From contig NZ_ML660063.1 of assembly GCF_007004665.1 (NCBI RefSeq), forward strand, positions 62,001-126,000: a DNA stretch of 64,000 nucleotides. Direction: 5' to 3'. The first letter of the stretch is position 1. Each line of letters begins with the position of its first letter. This stretch comes from Denitrobaculum tricleocarpae (GTDB lineage Bacteria > Pseudomonadota > Alphaproteobacteria > Kiloniellales > Kiloniellaceae). The translations under genes were made by a program, and so were the position numbers. Of this stretch, positions 41,861 to 50,584 are shown piece by piece. The notes under the pieces are model-generated. The model had not been told where the DNA came from. It did not search any database and was given only the letters and a program-made list of their open reading frames with translations.

Positions 41861-42925
41861 ATGAAAAATACGGATGCAGGGGCTCCGGTGATTGAGGTGC
41901 GGTCTGTCTGGAAGATCTTCGGATCCCGGGCGGATGAAGCCCTCGAAGCTATTCGCAGGGACAATCTGACAAAGAGCGATGTCTTGCAACAGTTCGGCTG
42001 CGTGGTCGGCGTGGCGGACGCGTCGTTTGCCGTCGCGCAGGGCGAAATATTTTGCATCATGGGCCTGTCAGGCTCGGGAAAGTCGACCCTGGTCAGGCAC
42101 ATCAACCGGCTGATCGAGCCGACCGCCGGCGAAATTCTGTTGAACGGCCGCGACGTCAACGTTCTGGACGATGAAGAGCTGCGCCAGTTGCGCGCGGAGA
42201 CCATCGGCATGGTCTTTCAGAACATGGCGCTGCTGCCGCACCGCACGGTGCGCGACAATGTGGGTTTTGCATTGGAGCTTCGCGGTGTCGACAGTTATCA
42301 GCGCAGCATTGCCGCCGATGAAACCATCGCCAAGGTCGATCTGACCGGCTACGGCGACCGCTATCCCTCCGAGCTCTCCGGGGGCATGCAGCAACGTGTC
42401 GGCCTTGCGCGCGCACTGGCCGCGGATCCCGACATTCTGCTGATGGACGAGCCCTTCTCGGCACTCGACCCGCTGATCCGGCGCCAGTTGCAGGACGAGT
42501 TCCTGGCGCTTTCCCAGGTGATGCATAAGACCACGCTCTTCATCACCCATGACCTCGACGAGGCGATCCGGATGGGCAGCCGCATCGCCATCATGAAGGA
42601 CGGCGTGATCGTTCAGATCGGCACACCGGAAGACATCGTAACCAAGCCGGCCGATGAATATGTTTCCGACTTCGTGGCGGGTATCTCGCGCCTGAAGCTG
42701 GTCTTTGCACATACGGTCATGCAGCCGCTCGAGGCTTACAGGGCAAACGGCGGAAATGGGCTGGACGAGACTGTCTGCCCGGTCGCCGATCCGGAAACCG
42801 ATCTCAATGCGCTGGTCGATCTGTCGGTCGACAGCGAGCATCCGATCCTTATCAAAGACGATGGCAAAGCGGTTGGTGTCGTCACCAAAACCGCCTTGCT
42901 GCGCGGCATACAGGGAGAGCCGTGA
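41861..42925 (+). CDS. Betaine/proline-type ABC transporter ATPase (ProV/OpuAA-like)
   Basis: The 354-residue ATPase opens with EVRSVWKIFGSRADEALEAI, the ProV-type extension. The ABC core has Walker A (CIMGLSGSGKSTLVRHINRL), Q-loop, signature YPSELSGGMQQRVGLARAL, and Walker B (ILLMDEPFSALDPL). A C-terminal CBS-like segment (HPILIKDDGKAVGVVTKTALL) may sense ionic strength as in osmoregulated relatives, but only one repeat is clear. AGGGA precedes ATG 41861. It is first of an operon with permease, binding protein and the DUF1989-GcvT enzyme, under the LacI palindrome. Substrate: probably a quaternary or methylated amine. Confidence 0.92.
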   Translation: MKNTDAGAPVIEVRSVWKIFGSRADEALEAIRRDNLTKSDVLQQFGCVVGVADASFAVAQGEIFCIMGLSGSGKSTLVRHINRLIEPTAGEILLNGRDVNVLDDEELRQLRAETIGMVFQNMALLPHRTVRDNVGFALELRGVDSYQRSIAADETIAKVDLTGYGDRYPSELSGGMQQRVGLARALAADPDILLMDEPFSALDPLIRRQLQDEFLALSQVMHKTTLFITHDLDEAIRMGSRIAIMKDGVIVQIGTPEDIVTKPADEYVSDFVAGISRLKLVFAHTVMQPLEAYRANGGNGLDETVCPVADPETDLNALVDLSVDSEHPILIKDDGKAVGVVTKTALLRGIQGEP

Positions 42926-44379
42926 TGACCGATACGCCGGCAGATACCGAACTGGGCCTCGAAGCAGGGGATGTGGCCCCCAGCGTACAGGAGCGCAAGC
43001 TCGTCTCCGAGTTCGCGGCTGATAAAGCCGACTACTACAGCGACACCTTCGTTCACCTGCAGCAGAACCGCTTGAGCGCGACCCATATCAATCGCTCGGC
43101 ACTCATTGCTGGACCCTTCTGGGGGGCGCGGCGCGGAAATTGGACTCACTTCTGGATTGCGTTGCTGCTCGATATCTCGGGGCTGATGCTGATGGCGCGG
43201 GGACTGTTCGCGGATCCCGACAAATCCGGCGAGTTCAATCTCCTCTGGGGCATCGGGGTCTTTATCTGTGGCCGGCTTCTGACGGCGCGGTTTGCCGATC
43301 AACTCTATTACAAGCAGTACCAGAATTGGCGGATTAACCGGGCGGTGAACGCAGGTATCTCTTCGGCGCGTGTCCAGATGGGAATTGCGCTGATTCTGGC
43401 GATTGGTCCGATGCTGATCTACCGTGCGACCCAGATCGCACCGACGCTGCGTGAATGCAGGCGCATGTGGCGGGCCATGGGAAGGGGAGATGAAGTCGGC
43501 GCCGTCGACCGTTTCAACTGCTGGGTCATCGGCGAGGTGCCGATCGGAAAAAACATCCAGCAGCCGGTCGCCGGCGGCATCAACGATTTGATTGACTGGA
43601 TGACCATTACCTTTGTCACCTTTTTCGACGCGATCACGATCGGTATTCGCGGTGTGTTGAACTTGCTGGAGCTGATCTTCGTCGGGACACCCTGGCCCGT
43701 GATGGCGTTCATGCTGGTTCTGATCGCCTGGCGGACCGCCGGGAAGAACGTCGCGATCTTCACCGCCCTGGCACTGTTCTACCTGGGTATGTTCGGGTTC
43801 TGGCAGAAGGCCATGTCCACACTGTCACTCGTGGGCGCGGCCACCCTGATCTGTGTCTTGCTGGGTGTTCCGATCGGAATCTGGTGCGCGAAATCACCGC
43901 GGATCTACGCCTTTATCCGGCCGGTTCTCGACATCATGCAGACCCTGCCGAGCTTCGTGTATCTGATCCCCGCTATTGCCTTTTTCGGCGTCGGCAAACC
44001 GCCGGGCATTCTGGCCACGGTGATCTTCGCGCTGCCGCCCATGGTCCGCCTGACGGTTCTGGGCATTACGCAGGTACCCGAGAGCGTCAAGGAGGCGGCG
44101 CTGGCGTTCGGCGCGACCCCTCGGCAACTGCTTTGGAAGGTTGAGCTGCCGCTGGCCGTGACCTCGATCATGACCGGAATCAACCAGACCATCATGATGA
44201 GTCTCTCGATGGTCGTGGTGGCCGCCCTGATCGCGGCCAAGGGGCTTGGGGAAGATGTCCTCTTCGCCCTGCAGCACGTCGAGCATGGTTTGGGGCTGTT
44301 GGCCGGCGCAGCCATCGCACTTTGCGCGATGATCATGGACCGGATCGTTCAGGGTGCCCGCAAACCCGACAACTCATAG
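42925..44379 (+). CDS. Betaine/proline-type ABC permease (ProW-like) with extra N-terminal membrane domain
   Basis: The 484-residue permease ends in a standard ProW domain (LVGAATLICVLLGVPIGIWC, LPSFVYLIPAIAFFGVGKPPG, and the EAA loop VKEAALAFGATPRQLLWKVELPLA). The first roughly 200 residues are unusual for ProW: a soluble start, then two to three helices beginning LIAGPFWGARRGNWTHFWIA, similar in style to DUF2628 modules. The ATG at 42925 overlaps the TGA of the ATPase gene. It forms the channel of the transporter. The extra domain may regulate the transporter. Confidence 0.9.
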   Translation: MTDTPADTELGLEAGDVAPSVQERKLVSEFAADKADYYSDTFVHLQQNRLSATHINRSALIAGPFWGARRGNWTHFWIALLLDISGLMLMARGLFADPDKSGEFNLLWGIGVFICGRLLTARFADQLYYKQYQNWRINRAVNAGISSARVQMGIALILAIGPMLIYRATQIAPTLRECRRMWRAMGRGDEVGAVDRFNCWVIGEVPIGKNIQQPVAGGINDLIDWMTITFVTFFDAITIGIRGVLNLLELIFVGTPWPVMAFMLVLIAWRTAGKNVAIFTALALFYLGMFGFWQKAMSTLSLVGAATLICVLLGVPIGIWCAKSPRIYAFIRPVLDIMQTLPSFVYLIPAIAFFGVGKPPGILATVIFALPPMVRLTVLGITQVPESVKEAALAFGATPRQLLWKVELPLAVTSIMTGINQTIMMSLSMVVVAALIAAKGLGEDVLFALQHVEHGLGLLAGAAIALCAMIMDRIVQGARKPDNS

Positions 44380-44469
44380 CAAAAGCACTCAAGGGGTTTG
44401 GCCAAAGGGGGTTCAGTACGCTCTGGGCCCGGAAACAAAAAACTGGGAGTCAAGAACATGGAGGTAAAG

Positions 44470-45438
44470 ATGAAGACCTTGTTGAAATCGACGCTGGCGG
44501 GCGCGGTGATGACCGCTGTCGCGTCAGGACCGTCGCTCGCCGAAGAAACCATTGCCATCGGAGAGCTGTCCTGGGACGGCGCGCGGGCGATCGGCTACGT
44601 CATGAAGGGGGTGATTGAACTCAAGCTCGGCGGTAAGGCCGAAATGAAGAAGGCCGAAGCCGCGGTGATCTTCGCCGGCATGGACAAGGGCGATGGCGGG
44701 CTCGACGTCTACACCGATGTCTGGATGCCGAATCAGGGTGAAAAGTGGGCAACCTACATCGACGAGCGCGGCACGGTCGACCACAATACGACGCCCTACC
44801 AGGGAACCCAGCGGATCTTTATCCCCAAGTACGTCCAGGAGGAATACGGCGTTCGGACCATCGAGGACCTGAAAAAAGACGAGGTCGTCGAGATGTTCGA
44901 CAGTGACGGCAATGGCAAGGGCGAGTATTGGCCGGGTGCGCCCGGTTGGAACTCCACCAACATGTGGATGATCAAATTCCGCTCTTATGGCCTCGATGCG
45001 AAGTGGGAAGCCGTGAGCATCGATGACGCCATCTTCAAGGCGCAGCTGAACAGTGCATACAAAAAGAAAGAGCCGATGCTCTTCTACTACTGGACGCCGG
45101 AGTGGCTGCACGCCGCCTATGACATTGTGCCGATCGAAGAGCCCGCGTTTACCGAGGGATGCATGGAGGTTTATCAGCCGAAGGACCGTGAAGACTGGCT
45201 CGAAGCGTCGACCTTTAACTGTGCGAGCGAAAATGCCCAGGTTTGGGTGGCCTTTTCCAAGTCATTGTACGAGCGCGCCCCAAAGGTCGCGAAGTTTTTG
45301 AAGAACATCCAACTCGATCCCGATACGGTCAACGGCTGGATTCTTGCGGTTGGCCGGGACAAGCTCGATCCCCAGGACGTGGCTGAGGAGTGGATCGAAG
45401 AGAATCCGGAAATCGTCGAGAAATGGATTAACGGCTGA
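44470..45438 (+). CDS. Betaine-type ABC substrate-binding protein (ProX/OpuAC-like)
   Basis: The 322-residue periplasmic binding protein has a signal peptide (MKTLLKSTLAGAVMTAVASG, cleavage near SLA-EE). The OpuAC domain is rich in Trp/Tyr likely to cage a trimethylammonium group: DVYTDVWMPNQGEKW, PGWNSTNMWMI and FYYWTPEWLHAAYD. A Cys pair (EGCMEVYQ and TFNCAS) may form a disulfide. Two starts are possible: ATG 44470 with GGAGG 5 nt upstream (used) and ATG 44458 with GGGAG 8 nt upstream. The aromatic set supports betaine-like substrates such as glycine betaine, DMSP or choline, not amino acids. Confidence 0.92.
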   Translation: MKTLLKSTLAGAVMTAVASGPSLAEETIAIGELSWDGARAIGYVMKGVIELKLGGKAEMKKAEAAVIFAGMDKGDGGLDVYTDVWMPNQGEKWATYIDERGTVDHNTTPYQGTQRIFIPKYVQEEYGVRTIEDLKKDEVVEMFDSDGNGKGEYWPGAPGWNSTNMWMIKFRSYGLDAKWEAVSIDDAIFKAQLNSAYKKKEPMLFYYWTPEWLHAAYDIVPIEEPAFTEGCMEVYQPKDREDWLEASTFNCASENAQVWVAFSKSLYERAPKVAKFLKNIQLDPDTVNGWILAVGRDKLDPQDVAEEWIEENPEIVEKWING

Positions 45439-45569
45439 GGTTTTCCCTGAGCAAACCTGTCCTCCGCCCGATTGCGCAGTTTTCCCTTTGGCTTATTGCG
45501 TATTTCGGGCGGATTTTTCTTCGGATCTTTAGCGTTGTTTCAGTCTTACCAGGGAGCATTTGAGGCCCG

Positions 45570-47963
45570 ATGACTTTGCTCTTTCCGGCATTGCAAAGCT
45601 CCGGCAGCACCGCCGCGGTCCGGCGTCCGGGGTTTGATAATCTCGAGCCGAGACGGGAACGTTATCTCGTTCCGGCCAGAGGCCATCTGGTTCTTGAGCT
45701 GAACAGCGGCGACAGACTGGAAATCGTCGATCCGGAAGGGCAACAGGCTTGTCACCTGACCAGTTTCGCGACGGATGGTGGCTGGGATCCAGAAGCGCTG
45801 GGCTCCGGTGATCCCTCGGCACTTCGGGTTGTGTCCACGTCGGGATTGCAGTCGGTGCTGAATGGGCCGCTGGCCGCCACTCTGCAGCGGCGCCGGATTG
45901 AACCTGAGGCGGCTGCGACTGCATTCGCAGTTTTGGGGGGCATGACTAGACCCGGTGACTCGGTCTGTTTCGAGCTTCTCCGCTCGAGTGTCGTGCTTTT
46001 CGCCGCGCCGCCTCAAGCGGTGGACGAGAATTTTTCGGATGCGCCGATCGACGGTCCGCAGCCCAGCGACCTGAGTGTTTACGTCATCCGCTCAGGCGAA
46101 GCCGGGCAAGAAGCGGCGTTTCGCCCTCCGCCGCCGCTCGCGGAGCCACGTCTCGACATGATGGTGCCGCGCCGAAGCGGCCGGGCTTATGAGGTGAAAG
46201 CCGGTGAATACATTCAGGTGGTGGATATCGCCGGGCGGCAGTGCTCAGATTTCATCGCCTTTTCCGCGCGGGCTTTGGATAAAGGTCTTGAGCGCTTTAT
46301 CGATTCGACGGTTACGCGCACCATGGTTGGGCGGACCTACCCGAACCCGGGTCTGACCGACAAGTTCTACGACCAGGACAATCAGCCGCTGGTCCAGATC
46401 ATTCAGGACACCTGCGGGCGCCACGATACTTATGGCCTGGCCTGCACGGCCCGGGTCTACGAGAACAAGGGCTTCCCGGGACACGTCAATTGTTCGACCA
46501 ACATTTCCGAGGCCATGCAGCCCTGGGACGTGGCATCCCGCGCGGCCTGGCCGGCCATCAATTACTTCTTCAACACCCAGGTTGACGCCGGCAACGTCAT
46601 CGTGTCGGACGAGGGCTGGTCGCTGCCCGGAGACTACGTCCTCATGAAGGCCCTGACGGATCTGGTCTGTGTTTCCACGGCCTGTCCCGACGATACCTCG
46701 CCGATCAATGGCTGGAATCCGACCGATGTTCAGCTTCGCATATATCAAGAGACTGAGATGTTCCGTAAATCGATCGCTTTTCGCGCAGAGCCGGACTCCG
46801 ATGCGGTGATGACCAAGGAAACAGCTTTTCACACGCGGACCTCTGCCCTGACCCGGGACTATCGCGCGGCCAAGGATTTTTGGATCCCGGGCAGCTACAC
46901 GGCGTCCGGTGCAGTCGCCGAATACTGGGCCTGCCGCGATTCGGTGACCCTCCAGGACATGTCGCAGCTCGGCAAGGTCGATGTTACCGGTCCCGGCGCC
47001 GAGGCGCTGATGGATTATGCCTTGCCCAGGGATGTGCGCCGGGCCGCGGTCGGGCAGGTCGTGTACAGCCCCATGTGCCGCTCGACCGGCGCGATGTTCG
47101 ACGATGGAACGCTGTTCCGTTTGTCGCCGGAGGGCTTTCGCTGGATGGCGGGCGATGCCCAGGCTGCCGCCTGGTTGCGTGAACTTGCGGCATCCCTGGA
47201 ACTCGATGTCCAGATCCGCACGGCGACCTCCAGTCTCTGCAATCTGGCGGTTCAGGGGCCCAGGTCCAGGGATGTGCTCTCATCGCTGATCTGGACGGGA
47301 GAGGGGCATCCGCGCCTCGACGAACTGAAGTGGTTCCGGTTCCTGGTTGGCAGGATTGGTGACTTCAACGGGCCTGCGGTGCTCGTGTCGCGCAGCGGAT
47401 TTACCGGAGAACTGGGCTATGAGGTCTTCACCGCGCCCGAAGACGCGCCAGCCGTCTGGGATGCAATCATGGAAGCCGGTCAGCCCCATGGCTTAGTCCC
47501 TATGGGGCTGGACGCCCTCGATCTTCTTCGGATCGAGGCGGCATTGCCGGTGGCTGGACATGAGTTCGACGATAGCATTGATCCTTTCGAAGCAGGGGTA
47601 GGCTTTGCCGTGCCGCTGAAAAGCAAGGACCGCGATTTCGTCGGCCGTGAGGCCCTGTTGCGCAACGCTTCGGCCCAACGCAATCAACTGATCGGGTTGG
47701 TCGTTTCCGGGCAGGACTGTCCCCGTCACGGCGACCCGGTGTTTCGCGGCCGCACCCAGGTCGGGGTGGTCACCAGCGCCTGCCGCTCTCCGCATCTAGG
47801 GCATCCGATTGCGATGGCGCGAGTCGCCGTAGAGGCCGCGATTGCTGAGAGAGACCAGGCCGATTTCGAAATCGGACAGCTCGATGGTCAGCTCAAACGC
47901 CTTGCTGTGAAGCAGGTGCCGCTGCCGTTTTACGATCCGCAAAAGCTGCGCCCGCGCGCGTAG
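45570..47963 (+). CDS. DUF1989-GcvT fusion protein, putative methylated-amine demethylase
   Basis: The 797-residue protein is a three-part fusion. Residues about 30-165 look like a degenerate DUF1989 domain (NSGDRLEIVDPEGQQACHLT). Residues about 190-400 are a full DUF1989 domain: GEYIQVVDIAGRQCSDFIAF, DTCGRHDTYGLACTARVY, GHVNCSTNISEAM, CVSTACPDDTSPINGWNPTD. Residues about 445-790 are a GcvT/aminomethyltransferase domain (CRDSVTLQDMSQLGKVDVTG, RSGFTGELGYEVF, and the C-terminal barrel). GcvT relatives move a methyl or methylene group to tetrahydrofolate; DUF1989 proteins bind urea- or guanidine-like carbamoyl groups. It is last in the betaine-type ABC operon, so demethylation of the imported substrate is plausible. 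Function is inferred, not known. Confidence 0.85.
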   Translation: MTLLFPALQSSGSTAAVRRPGFDNLEPRRERYLVPARGHLVLELNSGDRLEIVDPEGQQACHLTSFATDGGWDPEALGSGDPSALRVVSTSGLQSVLNGPLAATLQRRRIEPEAAATAFAVLGGMTRPGDSVCFELLRSSVVLFAAPPQAVDENFSDAPIDGPQPSDLSVYVIRSGEAGQEAAFRPPPPLAEPRLDMMVPRRSGRAYEVKAGEYIQVVDIAGRQCSDFIAFSARALDKGLERFIDSTVTRTMVGRTYPNPGLTDKFYDQDNQPLVQIIQDTCGRHDTYGLACTARVYENKGFPGHVNCSTNISEAMQPWDVASRAAWPAINYFFNTQVDAGNVIVSDEGWSLPGDYVLMKALTDLVCVSTACPDDTSPINGWNPTDVQLRIYQETEMFRKSIAFRAEPDSDAVMTKETAFHTRTSALTRDYRAAKDFWIPGSYTASGAVAEYWACRDSVTLQDMSQLGKVDVTGPGAEALMDYALPRDVRRAAVGQVVYSPMCRSTGAMFDDGTLFRLSPEGFRWMAGDAQAAAWLRELAASLELDVQIRTATSSLCNLAVQGPRSRDVLSSLIWTGEGHPRLDELKWFRFLVGRIGDFNGPAVLVSRSGFTGELGYEVFTAPEDAPAVWDAIMEAGQPHGLVPMGLDALDLLRIEAALPVAGHEFDDSIDPFEAGVGFAVPLKSKDRDFVGREALLRNASAQRNQLIGLVVSGQDCPRHGDPVFRGRTQVGVVTSACRSPHLGHPIAMARVAVEAAIAERDQADFEIGQLDGQLKRLAVKQVPLPFYDPQKLRPRA

Positions 47964-48501
47964 GGTGGCTCTTCAAGTCAGGGCAAAGCTTGAGTGAAGA
48001 CCGACCTTAAGTAAGGACGGAGAAATAGACCCGATTCGCTCCGGGAGCCACGTCCTTTTGCACGGTCAAGCAGGTGCCTTCAGAGGCCAGACCGGTCGGC
48101 GCGTGGCTTGATCGTGGTTCGCTAGCATGCTAGCACTGATAAAAATAGAGCTAAGTCGAAAGAGGTTACTTTCGGCGGTGCATAAAAGTTATTCGCAGGG
48201 AGGAATTCATGGAGCATGCACGCAAATGTGCGCTCCTGCCGAGAGGCACAGCATCTCATTTTCAGCACTAAGTCTCGGCAAATCGCCGACAACGGCGACG
48301 GCTTGCAACCCGGGTTCATGCGTGGGGTCAATTGCCTCTGGCAGTTATCCGCATCCGATCTTGCCCTGTTTCGGGCTTTAGCGGCGCTCGATTTAGTGCT
48401 TTAGTTTGTGCCGGGGGCCTTCACTTCCCGGAAGATGAATGCAGTGGAAAAAGCAGGCGCAGAAATCTGCTTTTTGGTGAAGGCGGAGGACGGAGCAGGA
48501 T
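47964..48501. other. 540-bp gap before the TRAP permease genes
   Basis: No gene with a ribosome binding site is seen. A 14-bp perfect palindrome lies at 48121-48134. The stretch may include the promoter of the TRAP operon; no terminator for the DUF1989-GcvT gene is apparent. Confidence 0.5.
48121..48134. promoter_or_regulatory. 14-bp perfect palindrome upstream of TRAP genes
   Basis: GCTAGCA joins its complement TGCTAGC without a spacer. It lies 368 bp before the TRAP small permease gene. A regulatory role is possible, but the TRAP start is distant. Confidence 0.4.
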
Positions 48502-49089
48502 ATGGTTGAACACGAAGTCACGAGTTGGATGGACCGCATCTCCATCGCGATCAGCCGCGTAACGATGTATATCGTCGCCTTTATCGTGGCGATCATCTTT
48601 TACGAAGTGGTGATGCGCTACATCTTCGAAAAGCCGACGCTCTGGGTGAACGAAATGTCGCTCTGGGTGGCGGGTGCTGTCTACTTGCTGGCCGGCCTCT
48701 ATGTTATGCAGCAGCGCGCCCATATCCGGATTTTCATGCTCTACGATGTGGTCTCGCGCACCTGGCAGCGCATCTTCGATGTGATCTCTACTCTCTGTAT
48801 CTGCATATTCGCGGCTGCCGTGGTGTGGGGCGGTTTCAACGAAGCCTGGGTCAAGCTGATGCGCTGGGAAGCCTTCGGCACCGCCTGGGACCCACCCATC
48901 CCGGCGACCATGAAGCCGCTCGTTCTGATCACGGTCGTTCTGATCGCTCTTCAGGCGGTCATGAACCTGATTTCCGACTGGCACAAGGACAAAGAGACGC
49001 ATGAAATTGTCGAAGACATCACGCCTGAGCTGAGTGATGAAATCTTACACAGCGATAGCGTTGGTCTCGACAGCAATTCCACGCGATAA
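48502..49089 (+). CDS. TRAP transporter small permease (DctQ)
   Basis: The 195-residue protein has four helices typical of DctQ: ISRVTMYIVAFIVAIIFYEV, LWVNEMSLWVAGAVYLLAGL, FDVISTLCICIFAAAVVWGG and KPLVLITVVLIALQAVMNLI. The motif YEVVMRYIFEKPTLWVNEMS is the family signature. It partners the large permease 83 nt downstream in Na+-driven uptake of organic acids. The C-terminal tail (35 residues) is acidic. No extracytoplasmic binding protein (DctP or TAXI) gene is present on either side, although such a subunit is required. GGAG precedes the ATG. Confidence 0.92.
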   Translation: MVEHEVTSWMDRISIAISRVTMYIVAFIVAIIFYEVVMRYIFEKPTLWVNEMSLWVAGAVYLLAGLYVMQQRAHIRIFMLYDVVSRTWQRIFDVISTLCICIFAAAVVWGGFNEAWVKLMRWEAFGTAWDPPIPATMKPLVLITVVLIALQAVMNLISDWHKDKETHEIVEDITPELSDEILHSDSVGLDSNSTR

Positions 49090-49172
49090 ACGAGCACGAT
49101 GAAACGTGCGGTACAGGGATGACCGGCGGTGCGCCTGATGCCACAAAAGCCGGGCAGGGGGAAATAAGATAA

Positions 49173-50543
49173 ATGGATATTGGAACGATCTCACTGGTCT
49201 TGTTGATCGGGATTTTCGTCCTGCTGGCAATCGGTATGCCGCTCGGGTTTGCTTCGGGTTTCCTCGCGGTTGCCGTTCTGGTCATGAAGTTTGGCCCGGA
49301 AGCTCTTTTCAAAACCTTTGGAACCGGCATTCTGAATATTCTTGCCCAGCGCATGTACGGGTTGCTTACCGACTATGTGCTGATATCCGTTCCTCTCTTC
49401 ATATTTATGGCCTGTTTGCTCGAGAGATCGAATATCGCGAAAGCGATGTTCGACAGCCTGAACATCTGGCTCAGCCGCACGCGTGGCGGTCTTGCCGTCG
49501 TGACCGCCATCATGGCTATCATCATGGCGGCCATGTCCGGCATTATCGGGGGCGAAGTTGTTCTGCTCGGCTTGATCGCGCTGCCCAATATGCTGCGCCT
49601 GGGATACAACCAGAACCTTGCGATCGGCACCATCTGCGCATCCGGCAGTCTGGGAACCATGATTCCGCCGTCCATCGTTCTGATCATCTACGGGCTGGTT
49701 ACCGAAACCTCGATTCATGCGCTCTTCAAGGCTGCCTTTGTGCCGGGCTTGATTCTGGGTGGCTGCTACATTCTCTATATCATTGTGCGCACAAGACTGA
49801 ATCCGGAACTCGCGCCGCTGCCTGAAGGCGGAGAGAGCGTTACCATGGCGGAGAAGCTTCGGGCTTTGCCGGGTCTATTGGCACCTTTGACCGTGGTCTT
49901 CGTGGTTCTGGGTTCGATCTACGGCGGCATCACCGGGATCACCGAGGCCGCCGGTATGGGTGTGGTTGCGGTGCTGGTGCTGATTTTAATCCGGGGCGAG
50001 ATGTCCTGGACACTGGTCAAAGAAGCCTTGATGCGGACCTATAAATCGACCGGTACTATCCTCTGGATCACCTTCGGCGCAACGGCCCTGGCCGGCGCCT
50101 ATTCATTGGCCGGCGGCCCGACCTATGTTGCCAACCTGATCGTCGGCTCGGATCTGCCGACCTTTGGTATCCTGCTGGTGATGATGGTGATCTTCCTGAT
50201 CCTCGGCGCCATCATGGACTGGGTCGGCATCGTGTTGCTGGTGATGCCGGTCTTCCTGCCGATCGTCCTCAAGTTGCCCATTGATGAAATCGGTCTGACT
50301 GGCGCTCTGGTTGCCGCGCCCACGTTCCTTTCGGTGTGGTTCGGGATTCTCTTCTGCGTGAATATGCAGGTCAGTTTCCTGAGTCCGCCTTTCGGTCCGG
50401 CGGCTTTTTATCTGAAGTCCGTCGCACCGCCGCATATCTCGCTGGTCGATATTTTCCGCAGCTTCCTGCCCTTTATTTGTCTGCAGCTCTTCGTGCTCGC
50501 GTTGATATTCCTGTTCCCGGAACTGACGATGTTCTTCCGGTAG
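49173..50543 (+). CDS. TRAP transporter large permease (DctM)
   Basis: The 456-residue integral membrane protein has about 12-13 helices and the DctM sequence features: IGMPLGFASGFLAVAVLV, a cation-site stretch GIIGGEVVLLGLIALPNML, and ASGSLGTMIPPSIVLIIYGL in mid-protein. The C-terminal VNMQVSFLSPPFGPAAFYLKSVAPP is also typical. It forms the sodium-coupled transport channel with DctQ. It is 42 nt upstream of the first PhyH gene, so the substrate is likely the PhyH substrate or precursor. The binding protein is missing. Confidence 0.93.
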   Translation: MDIGTISLVLLIGIFVLLAIGMPLGFASGFLAVAVLVMKFGPEALFKTFGTGILNILAQRMYGLLTDYVLISVPLFIFMACLLERSNIAKAMFDSLNIWLSRTRGGLAVVTAIMAIIMAAMSGIIGGEVVLLGLIALPNMLRLGYNQNLAIGTICASGSLGTMIPPSIVLIIYGLVTETSIHALFKAAFVPGLILGGCYILYIIVRTRLNPELAPLPEGGESVTMAEKLRALPGLLAPLTVVFVVLGSIYGGITGITEAAGMGVVAVLVLILIRGEMSWTLVKEALMRTYKSTGTILWITFGATALAGAYSLAGGPTYVANLIVGSDLPTFGILLVMMVIFLILGAIMDWVGIVLLVMPVFLPIVLKLPIDEIGLTGALVAAPTFLSVWFGILFCVNMQVSFLSPPFGPAAFYLKSVAPPHISLVDIFRSFLPFICLQLFVLALIFLFPELTMFFR

Positions 50544-50584
50544 GGTAACATAGGAGGCGCGCGAACCTGTTTAGGAGAGGTCCG

